In this document: piece after piece, positions 35,123 through 43,286 of the stretch | How positions within the stretch are numbered: the stretch's first letter is position 1 | How the letters are laid out: every line of letters starts with the position of its first letter | DNA from: Pacificispira sp040217575 | Lineage (GTDB): Bacteria > Pseudomonadota > Alphaproteobacteria > UBA8366 > Aestuariispiraceae | Length of the DNA stretch: 64,000 nt | Assembly: GCA_040217575.1 (NCBI GenBank) | Contig: JAVJPW010000007.1 | Span: 248,001-312,000 of the forward strand | Reading direction: 5' to 3' | Program-made: the position numbers and the translations under genes | Notes under the pieces: generated by a model | What the model was told of the DNA's origin: nothing | Seen by the model: only the letters and a program-made list of their open reading frames with translations | Database searches by the model: none

Positions 35123-35476
35123 CTAAACCTCCCCTATGAATTCATAGATCTGGCCATCGATCCGGCTGCCATCTGACAGGGTCACGGTGGCGATTGTGCG
35201 GCGATAATTGGGCCCTTCGAACGCGTCCAGCCGCGCCCAGTGGGCCGGCAGATCGTGGCTTTCAAAGACGTGGATGTCGACCGGCGGTTCATCCGCCCCC
35301 AGGATGAAGCCCGGCAGGGTCCGGTCGCCGTACCAGTTGCCGGAAACGCGGTGCCCGCGAACCGTGCCTTTCAGCCACCGGCCTGCAAGGTCCGCCAGCT
35401 GATGTTCGTTCACTTCGCCCGGCGCAAGCGTGCCATAGGCGATCAGGCGCGTGTCGGCGGAATGGCCGGCTGTCAT
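35123..35476 (-). CDS. Gamma-glutamylcyclotransferase (AIG2-like) family protein
   Basis: A 117-residue protein with the AIG2/GGCT substrate loop Y-G-T-L-A-P-G-E-V-N, W-L-K-G-T-V-R-G, L-P-G-F-I-L-G and L-D-A-F-E-G-P-N-Y-R-R. The catalytic acid of the fold is the Glu of L-D-A-F-E-G. Members release 5-oxoproline from gamma-glutamyl compounds, but many small bacterial ones are uncharacterised. It is divergent from the LysR gene and just upstream of the interrupted secreted protein. Confidence 0.87.
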   Translation of the reverse strand: MTAGHSADTRLIAYGTLAPGEVNEHQLADLAGRWLKGTVRGHRVSGNWYGDRTLPGFILGADEPPVDIHVFESHDLPAHWARLDAFEGPNYRRTIATVTLSDGSRIDGQIYEFIGEV

Positions 35477-35584
35477 GCGAATGGTCCCATCATGGCGGGA
35501 ACTATAGGATATTCGACTTCGGACGCGAAACCTCTTAAAGATAAGCTGAGCTTACCGAAAAACCGTGGGAAGAGGTCCAGCGCG

Positions 35585-36502
35585 ATGCCATACAGCCGGA
35601 TTCCGTCGCTGAACTGGCTTCGCGTGTTCGACGCCGCGGCCCGGACGGAAAGCTTCACCGCCGCCGCGCGCATCCTGAATATGAGCCCGTCCGCCGTCAG
35701 CCAGCAGATCGGCGCGCTGGAAGGACACCTGAAGGCGGAACTTTTCGTGCGCGAGGCACGCAGTGTCCGCCTGTCCGAAGCGGGGTACCGGTTCCTGCCG
35801 ACCGTGACGCATGCGCTGTCGTCGCTGGAAGCAACGGCGGCGCTGATTTTCGACCGCAAGGGGGACGAACACCTGATCCTTCAGGCGGATACGATCTTTG
35901 CCACCAGTTGGCTTGCCCCGCGTCTGGCGGGGTTCGAGGAACGCAACCCCGGCATTCGTTTCAATATATCGTGCATCGATGTGCAGTCCGGACCGGCCCA
36001 CGCCGGCACCTGGCTGGAAAGCGCGGACGTCATGATCACCTTCGGTCCGATGCCGCGGGAATGGCAGAACCGCACCCCGCTGTTTTCCGAGGTGATCTAT
36101 CCGGTCGCAACGCCGCGCGTCGCTGCCGGCATCAGGTCGGCCGCCGACCTGTTGGGTCACCGGCTGATCGAAGTGACGGGCCATACCTGGTCGACCGTCC
36201 TGACCCGTCTTGGCGTCCGGGAGGAGGATGCCGCCAGCCGCGACGGGGCGGAGGCGATGACAGTGTCCAATTCCAACGTTGCGCTGTCGCTTGCGGCGTC
36301 GGAAGCGGGAATCGCGCTGGCCCGGGCACCGGCGACCGACTGGCTTCAGGACCGGATGGGCCTGGTTCCGTGCCTGAAGAACGCCCGCATCCAGGGGGAA
36401 GGGAACTATGTCTTCGCATCGCGCGCCCAGTCCCCGAAACAGGATAGCGTCGATACGTTCCGCGCCTGGCTGCTGGAGGAATCGGCGCGCCAGGCATCCT
36501 GA
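35585..36502 (+). CDS. LysR family transcriptional regulator (GcvA-like)
   Basis: A 305-residue regulator. The N-terminal winged helix has L-N-W-L-R-V-F-D-A-A-A-R-T-E-S-F-T-A-A-A and S-P-S-A-V-S-Q-Q-I-G-A-L-E, followed by an effector domain (residues about 90-300) with the F-A-T-S-W-L-A-P-R-L start typical of GcvA relatives. The ATG at 35585 has a GAAGAGG site; the open frame extends upstream into the divergent gene. It may control that gene or the downstream membrane hydroxylase; neither is shown. Confidence 0.93.
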   Translation: MPYSRIPSLNWLRVFDAAARTESFTAAARILNMSPSAVSQQIGALEGHLKAELFVREARSVRLSEAGYRFLPTVTHALSSLEATAALIFDRKGDEHLILQADTIFATSWLAPRLAGFEERNPGIRFNISCIDVQSGPAHAGTWLESADVMITFGPMPREWQNRTPLFSEVIYPVATPRVAAGIRSAADLLGHRLIEVTGHTWSTVLTRLGVREEDAASRDGAEAMTVSNSNVALSLAASEAGIALARAPATDWLQDRMGLVPCLKNARIQGEGNYVFASRAQSPKQDSVDTFRAWLLEESARQAS

Positions 36503-36615
36503 GCCCGCATTATTAGTAAAACTTACAAGAAGCCGCCATCCAATTCATTTTGGCTTCGGCGGGCACGCGGATAGGGTCGGCGCAGTTCGGGCCACCATTC
36601 ATCGGGAGTCACGCC

Positions 36616-37638
36616 ATGACCGATCCGTCCGCCGCCGCGCGCAAGATGTGGAACTATACCCCGCCGCTTCCGATCACCCAGGCGCCCTATGTGGAAAAGC
36701 CGTTCAACCTGAAGAAAAGCATCGCCTATTTCCTGTGGGTGTGGAGCCCGCTGTCGCTCAGGTTCTATATCCTGCTGGCGGCATTCGCGATCTGGACCTG
36801 GTTCACGCCGTCGCTGGACCGCGCGGTGACGTTCAGCCCCGACTGGATGGGGGAAATCCTGCTGCGCAACTATGTGCTGGTTGTGACGCTGGCGGGGGGC
36901 CTGCATCTGTGGCTGTTCACCTTCCGAAAGCAAAAAGACGAATTGCGGTTCGACGACCGCCCGCCCGGCAACCAGTCGAAGTTCCATTTCGGCAGCCAGG
37001 TGAAGGACAACATGTTCTGGACCCTGGCATCGGCGGTGCCGGTCGGCACGGCGTTTGAATGCCTGATCCTGTGGGCCTATGCGAACGGGTATGCGACGCT
37101 GATCATGTTCGATGCGCACCCGGTCTGGTTCATTGCGCTGTTCGTGCTGATCCCGCTGTGGACCGGGTTCTATTTCTATTGGCAGCATCGGCTGTTGCAT
37201 GTCGAACCGCTGTATCGCTGGGTCCATTCCTGGCACCACAAGAATGTGAATACCGGCCCCTGGTCCGGGCATTCCATGCACCCGGTGGAACATATCGTTC
37301 TGTATGCGGACACGCTTCCCTATCTGATCCTGCCCAGCCATCCGGTGCACCTGATCTTCAACCTGATGATGCACACGATCGACGGGCCGGTGTCCCATTG
37401 CGGATACGAAAAGCTGAAGGTCGGCGGCAAGGTCGCGGTCCAGGTCGGCGACTTCATGCACCAGCTGCACCACCGGTTCTATGACTGCAATTACGGAACG
37501 TACGAAACGCCGTGGGACAAGATCTTCGGCAGCTTCCATGACGGCACAGCCAAAGGCGACCGCATGATCGCCGAACGCCGGCGCCGGCTGGGCGCGCGGC
37601 GCCGCCCGACCCGCAAGGCCCGGGCCGCCGCGACCTGA
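36616..37638 (+). CDS. Sterol desaturase / fatty acid hydroxylase family protein
   Basis: A 340-residue membrane di-iron enzyme with about four hydrophobic segments and the family's His boxes: H-R-L-L-H, H-S-W-H-H and H-Q-L-H-H, plus H-S-M-H-P-V-E-H. These ligate two irons and support O2-dependent hydroxylation or desaturation of a lipid. The C terminus is Arg-rich. The substrate is unknown; bacterial members act on fatty acids, sterol-like lipids or carotenoids. It follows the LysR gene in the same direction, with a 113-bp gap. Confidence 0.92.
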   Translation: MTDPSAAARKMWNYTPPLPITQAPYVEKPFNLKKSIAYFLWVWSPLSLRFYILLAAFAIWTWFTPSLDRAVTFSPDWMGEILLRNYVLVVTLAGGLHLWLFTFRKQKDELRFDDRPPGNQSKFHFGSQVKDNMFWTLASAVPVGTAFECLILWAYANGYATLIMFDAHPVWFIALFVLIPLWTGFYFYWQHRLLHVEPLYRWVHSWHHKNVNTGPWSGHSMHPVEHIVLYADTLPYLILPSHPVHLIFNLMMHTIDGPVSHCGYEKLKVGGKVAVQVGDFMHQLHHRFYDCNYGTYETPWDKIFGSFHDGTAKGDRMIAERRRRLGARRRPTRKARAAAT

Positions 37639-37679
37639 ACCGTCGCCTGATCCGGCTCAAGTGACCGTCGGCGTGCCCG

Positions 37680-38693
37680 TCAGCCCATTGCCACCAGAAC
37701 GCGGCGCGGCCCGCGATAGGGCTTGCGCCCGTGCATGGCGGCGATGTTGTCGATGATCATGACATCACCCGCCTGCCACGGGAATTTGACCTCGGCCGCC
37801 TGACTGGTCCGGCGCACGGTCATCAGGTCCGCCGGGTCGATCGGCGACCCGTCGCCATAGGTGACATGGTTGCCCAGCGTCTCCTCCCCCGCCGTCGCGG
37901 GGTCGAATCGCGGATCGTCGCCCGCCCCGAAAGAGGTTTTGACGCCTGCGATGTCGCGGTGCCACTGGTCCGCCTGGTTCCACCAGCATTTGTCGCCGGT
38001 CACCGGATGGTCGACGACCGCGTCATGCGGTGCACGGGTTCGCAGGCCGAAATCGGTCCAGTCCCACGTCATGCCGGACCGGGTCAGATAGGCTTCGACC
38101 GTTTCCCTGTCCGCGGTTTCGAATGTTTCCTGCCAGCTTTTGCCGATGCCGGGCGGGCCGTCCGCGTCCCACAGATGTTGAAGGTAGGCGATGCCGCGGT
38201 CTTCGAACCGGGCGCGAATATCGTCCGGAAGCGTCCGATAAATGACCCGCCCGTCGGCGATTTGCGTCTCTCCGCCTTCCAATGCCGGAATCAGGCAACA
38301 GAAGAAGACGACCGACGGTGACCAGCCGGCATAGGACAGTTCATTGTGCAGGAAGACTTCCAGTGCTTCGTCATATTCGGTGGATGTATAGACCCTGTCG
38401 GTGACGCCGGTGCGCGGCGAATCCCCGCCGGTGTAGGTCCGCAGGTTCGGCTCTACCGCCGCCGCCAGCGTCCGGAAATCATCCGGCGTGCGAATGTCGA
38501 ATCCCCGTAGCAGCAGGACACCCGTCCGGTTCAAAAGGTCGCGAAGGGCCGCCCGGTTCACCGAAGCCCAGTCAACCGCCGCCGCGACCGACCGGTCTGT
38601 CGGCAGGTCGGGCATCAGCGGCATCGGTTCGCCGGGCAGAAGCGGTGTGGCGGCCATGGTAGTCAGCGCTTGTGTCATCTTTGGACTTTGCAT
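37680..38693 (-). CDS. TauD/TfdA family 2-oxoglutarate dioxygenase
   Basis: A 337-residue non-heme iron oxygenase. The iron ligands are visible as H116 and E118 (H-N-E) and H321 (A-A-M-H-G-R-K-P-Y). The use of H-x-E instead of H-x-D places it in the SyrP/clavaminate-synthase-like branch of TauD rather than taurine dioxygenase. The Arg that binds 2-oxoglutarate is in R-G-P-R-R-V. The frame extends upstream to 39023; the ATG at 38693 is the most likely start, with ATG 38678 as alternative, because further upstream the frame overlaps a membrane protein gene. Confidence 0.85.
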   Translation of the reverse strand: MQSPKMTQALTTMAATPLLPGEPMPLMPDLPTDRSVAAAVDWASVNRAALRDLLNRTGVLLLRGFDIRTPDDFRTLAAAVEPNLRTYTGGDSPRTGVTDRVYTSTEYDEALEVFLHNELSYAGWSPSVVFFCCLIPALEGGETQIADGRVIYRTLPDDIRARFEDRGIAYLQHLWDADGPPGIGKSWQETFETADRETVEAYLTRSGMTWDWTDFGLRTRAPHDAVVDHPVTGDKCWWNQADQWHRDIAGVKTSFGAGDDPRFDPATAGEETLGNHVTYGDGSPIDPADLMTVRRTSQAAEVKFPWQAGDVMIIDNIAAMHGRKPYRGPRRVLVAMG

Positions 38694-38778
38694 CGGCCGT
38701 CGCGGCCTGTCGAGCATCGGGATGCGCAGTTCGGCTAACGCGTTGCCACTATAGATCAAAGGTCGCTTCAGTCCGAAC

Positions 38779-39225
38779 CTACAGGACAAACCCAATCGAA
38801 CGACCGCAGGCAAGCGCGCTGGGCCAACAGACAAGTGATATGGCAGCATGAAATTTAGGGTGCTGCGGCGGTGTCTGGCGCGTTGCGACCAATGCCGACG
38901 CCGCGCCGCCACCGACAAGGACAAGCTTCGCCAGAAAGATGTCCATCGCGGCGTATTCGGTCGCCCGAACGCTGAACAGCAATATCCCGCTGACAATCGC
39001 GACCCCCAGACCAGTCGCTGCAAACGGACGTAGAACCCGGACTAGAAGGTGTGGGTCAATACCACGCATCCAGCCCAGCATTCGGACCGACATGGGCACG
39101 GAAGCGCCGATCAGCAATGCTATCCCCAGGACGTGAATGCCGCTTAGCGCGGCATAACCCCACCGCGAATAGCGCAGTACCTCAGCGATCGCGCTGCCTT
39201 CCACGGCGGCCAGGAACCCGTCCAA
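38779..39225 (-). CDS. Four-helix membrane protein (DUF6644-like)
   Basis: A 148-residue protein with four hydrophobic segments (residues about 20-45, 66-86, 94-112 and 124-145). The start M-D-G-F-L-A-A-V-E-G-S-A-I-A-E-V-L-R and the G-I-H-V-L-G-I-A-L motif resemble DUF6644, which often accompanies DUF6152 genes. It lies 6 bp behind a DUF6152 gene and is probably cotranscribed with it. Function unknown. Confidence 0.72.
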   Translation of the reverse strand: MDGFLAAVEGSAIAEVLRYSRWGYAALSGIHVLGIALLIGASVPMSVRMLGWMRGIDPHLLVRVLRPFAATGLGVAIVSGILLFSVRATEYAAMDIFLAKLVLVGGGAASALVATRQTPPQHPKFHAAISLVCWPSALACGRSIGFVL

Positions 39226-39231
39226 TTGAAG

Positions 39232-39600
39232 TCAATCCCGGTTCGGGTACAAATTGTATTCCCGCCCGCCGATGATCAGTCTTTCCGCCTTCATCAGGCG
39301 TTCGCTGACATCCGCCGACGGTTCGCCGATAATCGTAATCTCCACCCCTTCGGCAAGGTCCCCGTCCTGAAGCCCGGCATTTGCGTTTCGCCACGGCTGT
39401 CCGACCTGTACGGTCCAGACATCGCCTTCCGCGTCGACGGTCAGCATGCCGTGAGGATTGCCAAGCGACACTGTTCGGATGACGCCGACCAGTTCAATAT
39501 TGCCGCCTGTCGTCCAGGACCAGCCATGATGGGCAAAGCCTTGGCTTGCCACGTCCGCAAACAGCACGAACCCCAAAAATCCGGAAATTATTTTCCGCAT
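39232..39600 (-). CDS. DUF6152 family secreted protein
   Basis: A 122-residue protein with a signal peptide (residues about 1-23) and the defining motif A-H-H-G-W-S-W at the mature N terminus, then N-I-E-L-V-G-V-I-R-T-V-S-L-G-N-P-H-G and V-G-Q-P-W-R-N-A-N-A-G-L. The double His may bind a metal; the family is exported and uncharacterised. It forms a two-gene unit with the downstream membrane protein. Confidence 0.87.
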   Translation of the reverse strand: MRKIISGFLGFVLFADVASQGFAHHGWSWTTGGNIELVGVIRTVSLGNPHGMLTVDAEGDVWTVQVGQPWRNANAGLQDGDLAEGVEITIIGEPSADVSERLMKAERLIIGGREYNLYPNRD

Positions 39601-39781
39601 GACGCCACCCTTTTCATTCAGGAAACCCTGTCAGAAACCCTAGAGTTCAATCAAAGAAAGTCGAGGCTGCTCGCGGCACATGACGCTGCCGGATCAGCAT
39701 TCGCCATAATATTGGACGACCCATTTCGTCGCTTCCAATACCCCGGCCAATCTGCAAGGTTTCGATCAGAACGGGAAGAAA

Positions 39782-40105
39782 ATGACGGACACTGATACAA
39801 GACGGAACCTCACTCTTGGTTCGGCCCTGATCATACTGGGGCCGGCAGGGCTGTGGCTGCTGGCTTTGGCCGTTACACTTGTGTTCGGAAATTCGGGCGG
39901 GTGTGCCCCTGCAGAATCCGCGACGGACGCATGCTTCATCCTGGGTGCAGACATACGCCCAGCCCTGATCTATTCGGCGCTGTTCACCGCCTTTGCCTGG
40001 ATCCTGATCCTGCCCTGGACCCTGGCGACATCCATCATCTGGCTTTTTCGACGCTATCGGCAATCGCGGCGGGACACCGACATCGACCAAGGAATGACAT
40101 CATGA
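39782..40105 (+). CDS. Small membrane protein of unknown function
   Basis: A 107-residue protein with two membrane segments (residues about 13-35 and 60-88) separated by a short loop with two cysteines (G-G-C-A-P and D-A-C-F-I). The C-terminal tail is basic and polar. The stop overlaps the ATG of the next gene (ATGA at 40102), so the two are translated together. No family is recognised. Confidence 0.65.
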   Translation: MTDTDTRRNLTLGSALIILGPAGLWLLALAVTLVFGNSGGCAPAESATDACFILGADIRPALIYSALFTAFAWILILPWTLATSIIWLFRRYRQSRRDTDIDQGMTS

Positions 40106-41193
40106 CAGGTTCCACCCCCCAATCCATACTGGTCGTCGGCGCGGGGATCGTAGGCGCATCCATAGGCTTCCATCTGGCGCGGGCCGGGTTTGAGGTCACG
40201 ATCGTCGACCAAACCGGACCCCATGCAGGCGCATCCGGCCGATCCTGGGCCTGGATCAATGCCATGGCGGCGGCCGACAGATCCTATTTCGACCTTCGGC
40301 GCGCCGGTATGAATGCCTGGCGGGACCTGGACCAATCGCTGGCTGGTCGGCTGGAGGTCGACTGGAACGGTTGCCTGATCTGGGATCCGCATCTGATAGA
40401 CGATGATGAGGTGAATGAATCGCGGCGTGCCTGGGGGGCGAATGTACGCATGTTGGATGCTGCCGATATCCGGGCGGAACTGCCGGCCCTGGCCGACGGT
40501 GTCGCGCAACGGGCCCTTTTGTCGCCGGATGACGGTTTTGTCGACGGAGCCCATGCAACCGCAATGCTTCTGACGGCGGCCCGCGATCACGGCGCGCGCC
40601 TGGTATTTGGGCGGTCGGCGCAGCGCCTGATTACCAATGAAAATGGGGTGGTTTCCGGACTGGAAACCGACTTTGGCGCAGTGAATGCAGACCTGACCGT
40701 TCTGGCCGCCGGAACCGGATGTCGGCATCTGTTGGCTGAAATCGGCTTTGATCTGCCAATTGCGAACAGGGCGGGCCTTCTGATCACGACCGCCCCGGTA
40801 CCGACCGGCACCTTGGCGCGGGGGATCTGGGGTTCGCGCGTTCATGTGAAACAACTGCGTGACGGCAGACTGGTCATCGGCGATTGCGTGGAAGACCCCA
40901 ATGCCATTGACGACCCGGAGACGCTGAGCCGCCGGATGTTGGGCGATGCGATGGATCTGTTGCCTGGAATTGGGCCCATTGAAATCGACCGAACGACCAT
41001 CGCGACCCGCCCGATCCCGGGTGACGGACGACCGGCGATCGGCCCCATTCCGGAAAGGGACGGGGTTTATCTGGCGACCATGCATTCCGGTTTCACACTG
41101 GCGGCAATCACAGGCAAGCTGGCGGCGGCGGAAATAAATGGGGACCTGTCTTCCCCGCTTCTTAACGATTTTCGTCCAGGGCGGTTTGCCTAG
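40102..41193 (+). CDS. FAD-dependent oxidoreductase, DAO family
   Basis: A 363-residue flavoprotein with the FAD motif V-V-G-A-G-I-V-G-A-S, a G-A-S-G-R-S-W-A-W-I-N substrate-side segment and T-R-P-I-P-G-D-G-R-P-A-I-G-P near the end. This matches small DAO/GlpO-like amino acid oxidases and dehydrogenases, for example glycine or D-amino acid types; the substrate is not clear. The ATG at 40102 overlaps the previous gene's stop. It ends with a 4-bp overlap on the convergent lipoprotein gene. Confidence 0.9.
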   Translation: MTGSTPQSILVVGAGIVGASIGFHLARAGFEVTIVDQTGPHAGASGRSWAWINAMAAADRSYFDLRRAGMNAWRDLDQSLAGRLEVDWNGCLIWDPHLIDDDEVNESRRAWGANVRMLDAADIRAELPALADGVAQRALLSPDDGFVDGAHATAMLLTAARDHGARLVFGRSAQRLITNENGVVSGLETDFGAVNADLTVLAAGTGCRHLLAEIGFDLPIANRAGLLITTAPVPTGTLARGIWGSRVHVKQLRDGRLVIGDCVEDPNAIDDPETLSRRMLGDAMDLLPGIGPIEIDRTTIATRPIPGDGRPAIGPIPERDGVYLATMHSGFTLAAITGKLAAAEINGDLSSPLLNDFRPGRFA

Positions 41194-41576
41194 CTTCGTG
41201 TCATTGTCCAGATGCCGGTGCAGAGCGTGTCATTGACGGACCAGACGCCGCTGATTTCGGTGAAATTGGCATTGGGCTCCGCAACGTAAAGGTCGATGCG
41301 TTCGTCCGTGTCGCGATAGAAACGCATACGCCCGTCCGGCGCCACAATCGCAGCCAGGATCATCGTGCCGCCGCTGACGAACAGATGCGCGACACCGTCT
41401 TGAATGCGCGCCGTTACCCGCGACGGCCGGCACGACGTTCCCCCCGTCATGACCAGACGTTCGCCCGCCCAATCGCCGTCCAGACTGGTATTCGCATCTT
41501 CCGGCGGGTCCGGGGCGAATTGGACAACACACCCCCCGAGAAGGGCCAGGAACGCAACAATCACCAAAACCTTCAT
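41190..41576 (-). CDS. Putative lipoprotein
   Basis: A 128-residue protein with a lipoprotein signal (L-L-G-G-C, Cys16), followed by a small beta-rich domain (S-L-D-G-D-W-A-G-E-R-L, then S-G-V-W-S-V-N-D-T-L-C-T-G-I-W near the C terminus). The ATG at 41576 begins the signal peptide; an upstream in-frame ATG at 41606 adds ten untypical residues. Function unknown. Confidence 0.7.
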   Translation of the reverse strand: MKVLVIVAFLALLGGCVVQFAPDPPEDANTSLDGDWAGERLVMTGGTSCRPSRVTARIQDGVAHLFVSGGTMILAAIVAPDGRMRFYRDTDERIDLYVAEPNANFTEISGVWSVNDTLCTGIWTMTRS

Positions 41577-41655
41577 CGACACCCCCAATTCGCAGAATCG
41601 AAACATTGCCCCCTTTCAGATGGGGAACCTTCCACAAATTTCGACGGAGAATGCT

Positions 41656-41727
41656 ATGAACCGCGTCCTTAGGGCAGTATGGTCGACTGCCGATACGTTG
41701 GCTCACCATAGTTGGGGATGGTTCTGA
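41656..41727 (+). CDS. Mini-ORF with A-H-H-S-W-G-W motif upstream of a secreted protein
   Basis: A 23-codon frame (M-N-R-V-L-R-A-V-W-S-T-A-D and then T-L-A-H-H-S-W-G-W-F) with an AGGAGA-like sequence ahead of it (GACGGAGA). It ends in TGA right before the ribosome-binding site of the gene at 41742. The ending closely resembles the mature start of DUF6152 proteins (A-H-H-G-W-S-W). It could be a leader peptide or the broken 5' end of a DUF6152 gene. Confidence 0.3.
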   Translation: MNRVLRAVWSTADTLAHHSWGWF

Positions 41728-41741
41728 GGAGGAAAATTCAG

Positions 41742-42149
41742 ATGTTTCGAACATGTTTAACAGCACTCGCGCTGGTTGCCTTCGGCGCGACATCCGCCCA
41801 GGCGGATGAAGTATGGTATTCCGACATCGCGGGCGAAGTCGTCTATGAACAGGATATGGGGCCAATCGCAATCCTGTCCTTTGACGGCGACCGGGGGCGC
41901 GGTCATTTTTACATCGATGGACTTGGCGGGAACTATACCAATCGCGGTACCTTCAGCGGCTATTGGATCGACCCGTCCAGCAGCGACAGTTGCGGCGGCA
42001 ACCTTCAGGGACCCGACGGCGTTTCCGGTAATTATTGGGGGCAATTAATCGTCTATTTCGACAATCCGGGCTTCCCGTCCGGATGGTCGATGGATGTCGG
42101 GGAATGTTTCGGCCCGGCCACCATACCGGTCCGCGCCAATCCCCGATAA
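41742..42149 (+). CDS. Small secreted Trp/Cys-containing protein
   Basis: A 135-residue protein with a signal peptide (residues about 1-22, ending A-Q-A-D-E) and a GAGGAGG site upstream. The mature part includes F-S-G-Y-W-I-D-P-S-S-S-D-S-C, N-Y-W-G-Q-L-I-V-Y-F and W-S-M-D-V-G-E-C-F-G. Order and spacing of these segments match the secreted protein at 28994, so the two are likely distant paralogues with two conserved cysteines. Function unknown. Confidence 0.72.
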   Translation: MFRTCLTALALVAFGATSAQADEVWYSDIAGEVVYEQDMGPIAILSFDGDRGRGHFYIDGLGGNYTNRGTFSGYWIDPSSSDSCGGNLQGPDGVSGNYWGQLIVYFDNPGFPSGWSMDVGECFGPATIPVRANPR

Positions 42150-42157
42150 ACCACCCA

Positions 42158-43156
42158 CTAGATCGTTAGATGCAACAGATCACATCCGCCTTCCGCGGGT
42201 GTGATCCGCGCCTGCTTTTCGGCCGGAAGCGCGAAACCCGCCCCCGGCGTGAAATCCGTCCCACCCAGATCCCCCACGGATAACGAGCCGTTCCCCGCCA
42301 GACAATAGAGATAAGTGAACTCGCGAGCGCCCGCGACCGGCAACGGATTGCAGACATCGGTTTTCATTCGGGTAAGCCCCGCAAATCCCTTTGTCGCGGC
42401 CGTCATGCCAAGGTCGCATTCGGACCATCCGTTCGCGGCAGCAAGCGGACGCCAGACCGCAGCTGTTGCGACATGACGCAGGAAAAGCTGTCCACCAAAA
42501 TCCCGATCCCGCACAACCCTTCCGGTCGGAAGATCGATTTCGTGTTCCACCAGGGTGGGATGTTCGGCAGGGCACCCGATTTCCAACACCTCAAGCCCGT
42601 CCGACGATTCCAGCACACGGTGGCGGATTTCCGGCGGCTGAAGGACACAGTCGCCGGCTTCCATTACGAAAGGTTTGCCCTGATCCTCATAGACGACGCG
42701 GACCCAGCCCTTCAGGCAATAAATCATCTGAAACCGGACCTGATGATAGTGCACATAGTCAGGGACCGGCCCGCCATCCGGGATTCGGATATGCGACACG
42801 ATGAAGTGTCCGCCCCACCGGCCGGGAAGCATGTCGCGATATTGCATGCCCGCCCTGCCTTGCTGCCAGTCATCCGGTCCCGCTGCGGCCGCCGTGAACA
42901 GGACTTCCGGCTTGGCCGGGGGCAGGACCGGTTGCGCCGACGGCCCATCGTCCCGTAACGACAGGCGCCCCGGATCCCCATCCCGTCCAATTTCCAGGCG
43001 GATTCTGGTCCCATCCCCCGTAAGCAGAGCGGAGCGCGGGGCATCCGCCGGATAGATCGTTTGCAGTTTGAAGCCCAAACGGTCGATGAAATAGGACGCC
43101 GTTTTTTGAATGTCCTGCGTCGGCAGGACCAGTTCGGCATTTTCGATATCGGTCAT
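42158..43156 (-). CDS. VOC (glyoxalase-fold) and bicupin fusion protein
   Basis: A 332-residue protein. Residues about 1-75 read as a VOC half-barrel (E-L-V-L-P-T-Q-D-I-Q-K-T-A-S-Y-F, I-D-R-L-G-F-K-L). Residues about 110-230 are a cupin with metal-binding His and Glu (Y-V-H-Y-H-Q-V-R-F-Q, P-P-E-I-R-H-R-V), and residues about 240-330 are a second, His-poor cupin-like half. A gene joining these two metal-dependent folds points to oxidation of a small organic acid or sugar; the reaction is unknown. It neighbours an ABC exporter and an aromatic-type FAD monooxygenase. Confidence 0.75.
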   Translation of the reverse strand: MTDIENAELVLPTQDIQKTASYFIDRLGFKLQTIYPADAPRSALLTGDGTRIRLEIGRDGDPGRLSLRDDGPSAQPVLPPAKPEVLFTAAAAGPDDWQQGRAGMQYRDMLPGRWGGHFIVSHIRIPDGGPVPDYVHYHQVRFQMIYCLKGWVRVVYEDQGKPFVMEAGDCVLQPPEIRHRVLESSDGLEVLEIGCPAEHPTLVEHEIDLPTGRVVRDRDFGGQLFLRHVATAAVWRPLAAANGWSECDLGMTAATKGFAGLTRMKTDVCNPLPVAGAREFTYLYCLAGNGSLSVGDLGGTDFTPGAGFALPAEKQARITPAEGGCDLLHLTI

Positions 43157-43286
43157 GGCCGCGAACTCCCTGATCGCACGCACGCTATCCGGTTCGCCGC
43201 AGCGTCGAAAGGCTATCCTTTTCTTTTCACGCCGCAATGCGCTAAACCGGCATTCTGTTACCATGGGAACCGGACGGCGGTAATAC

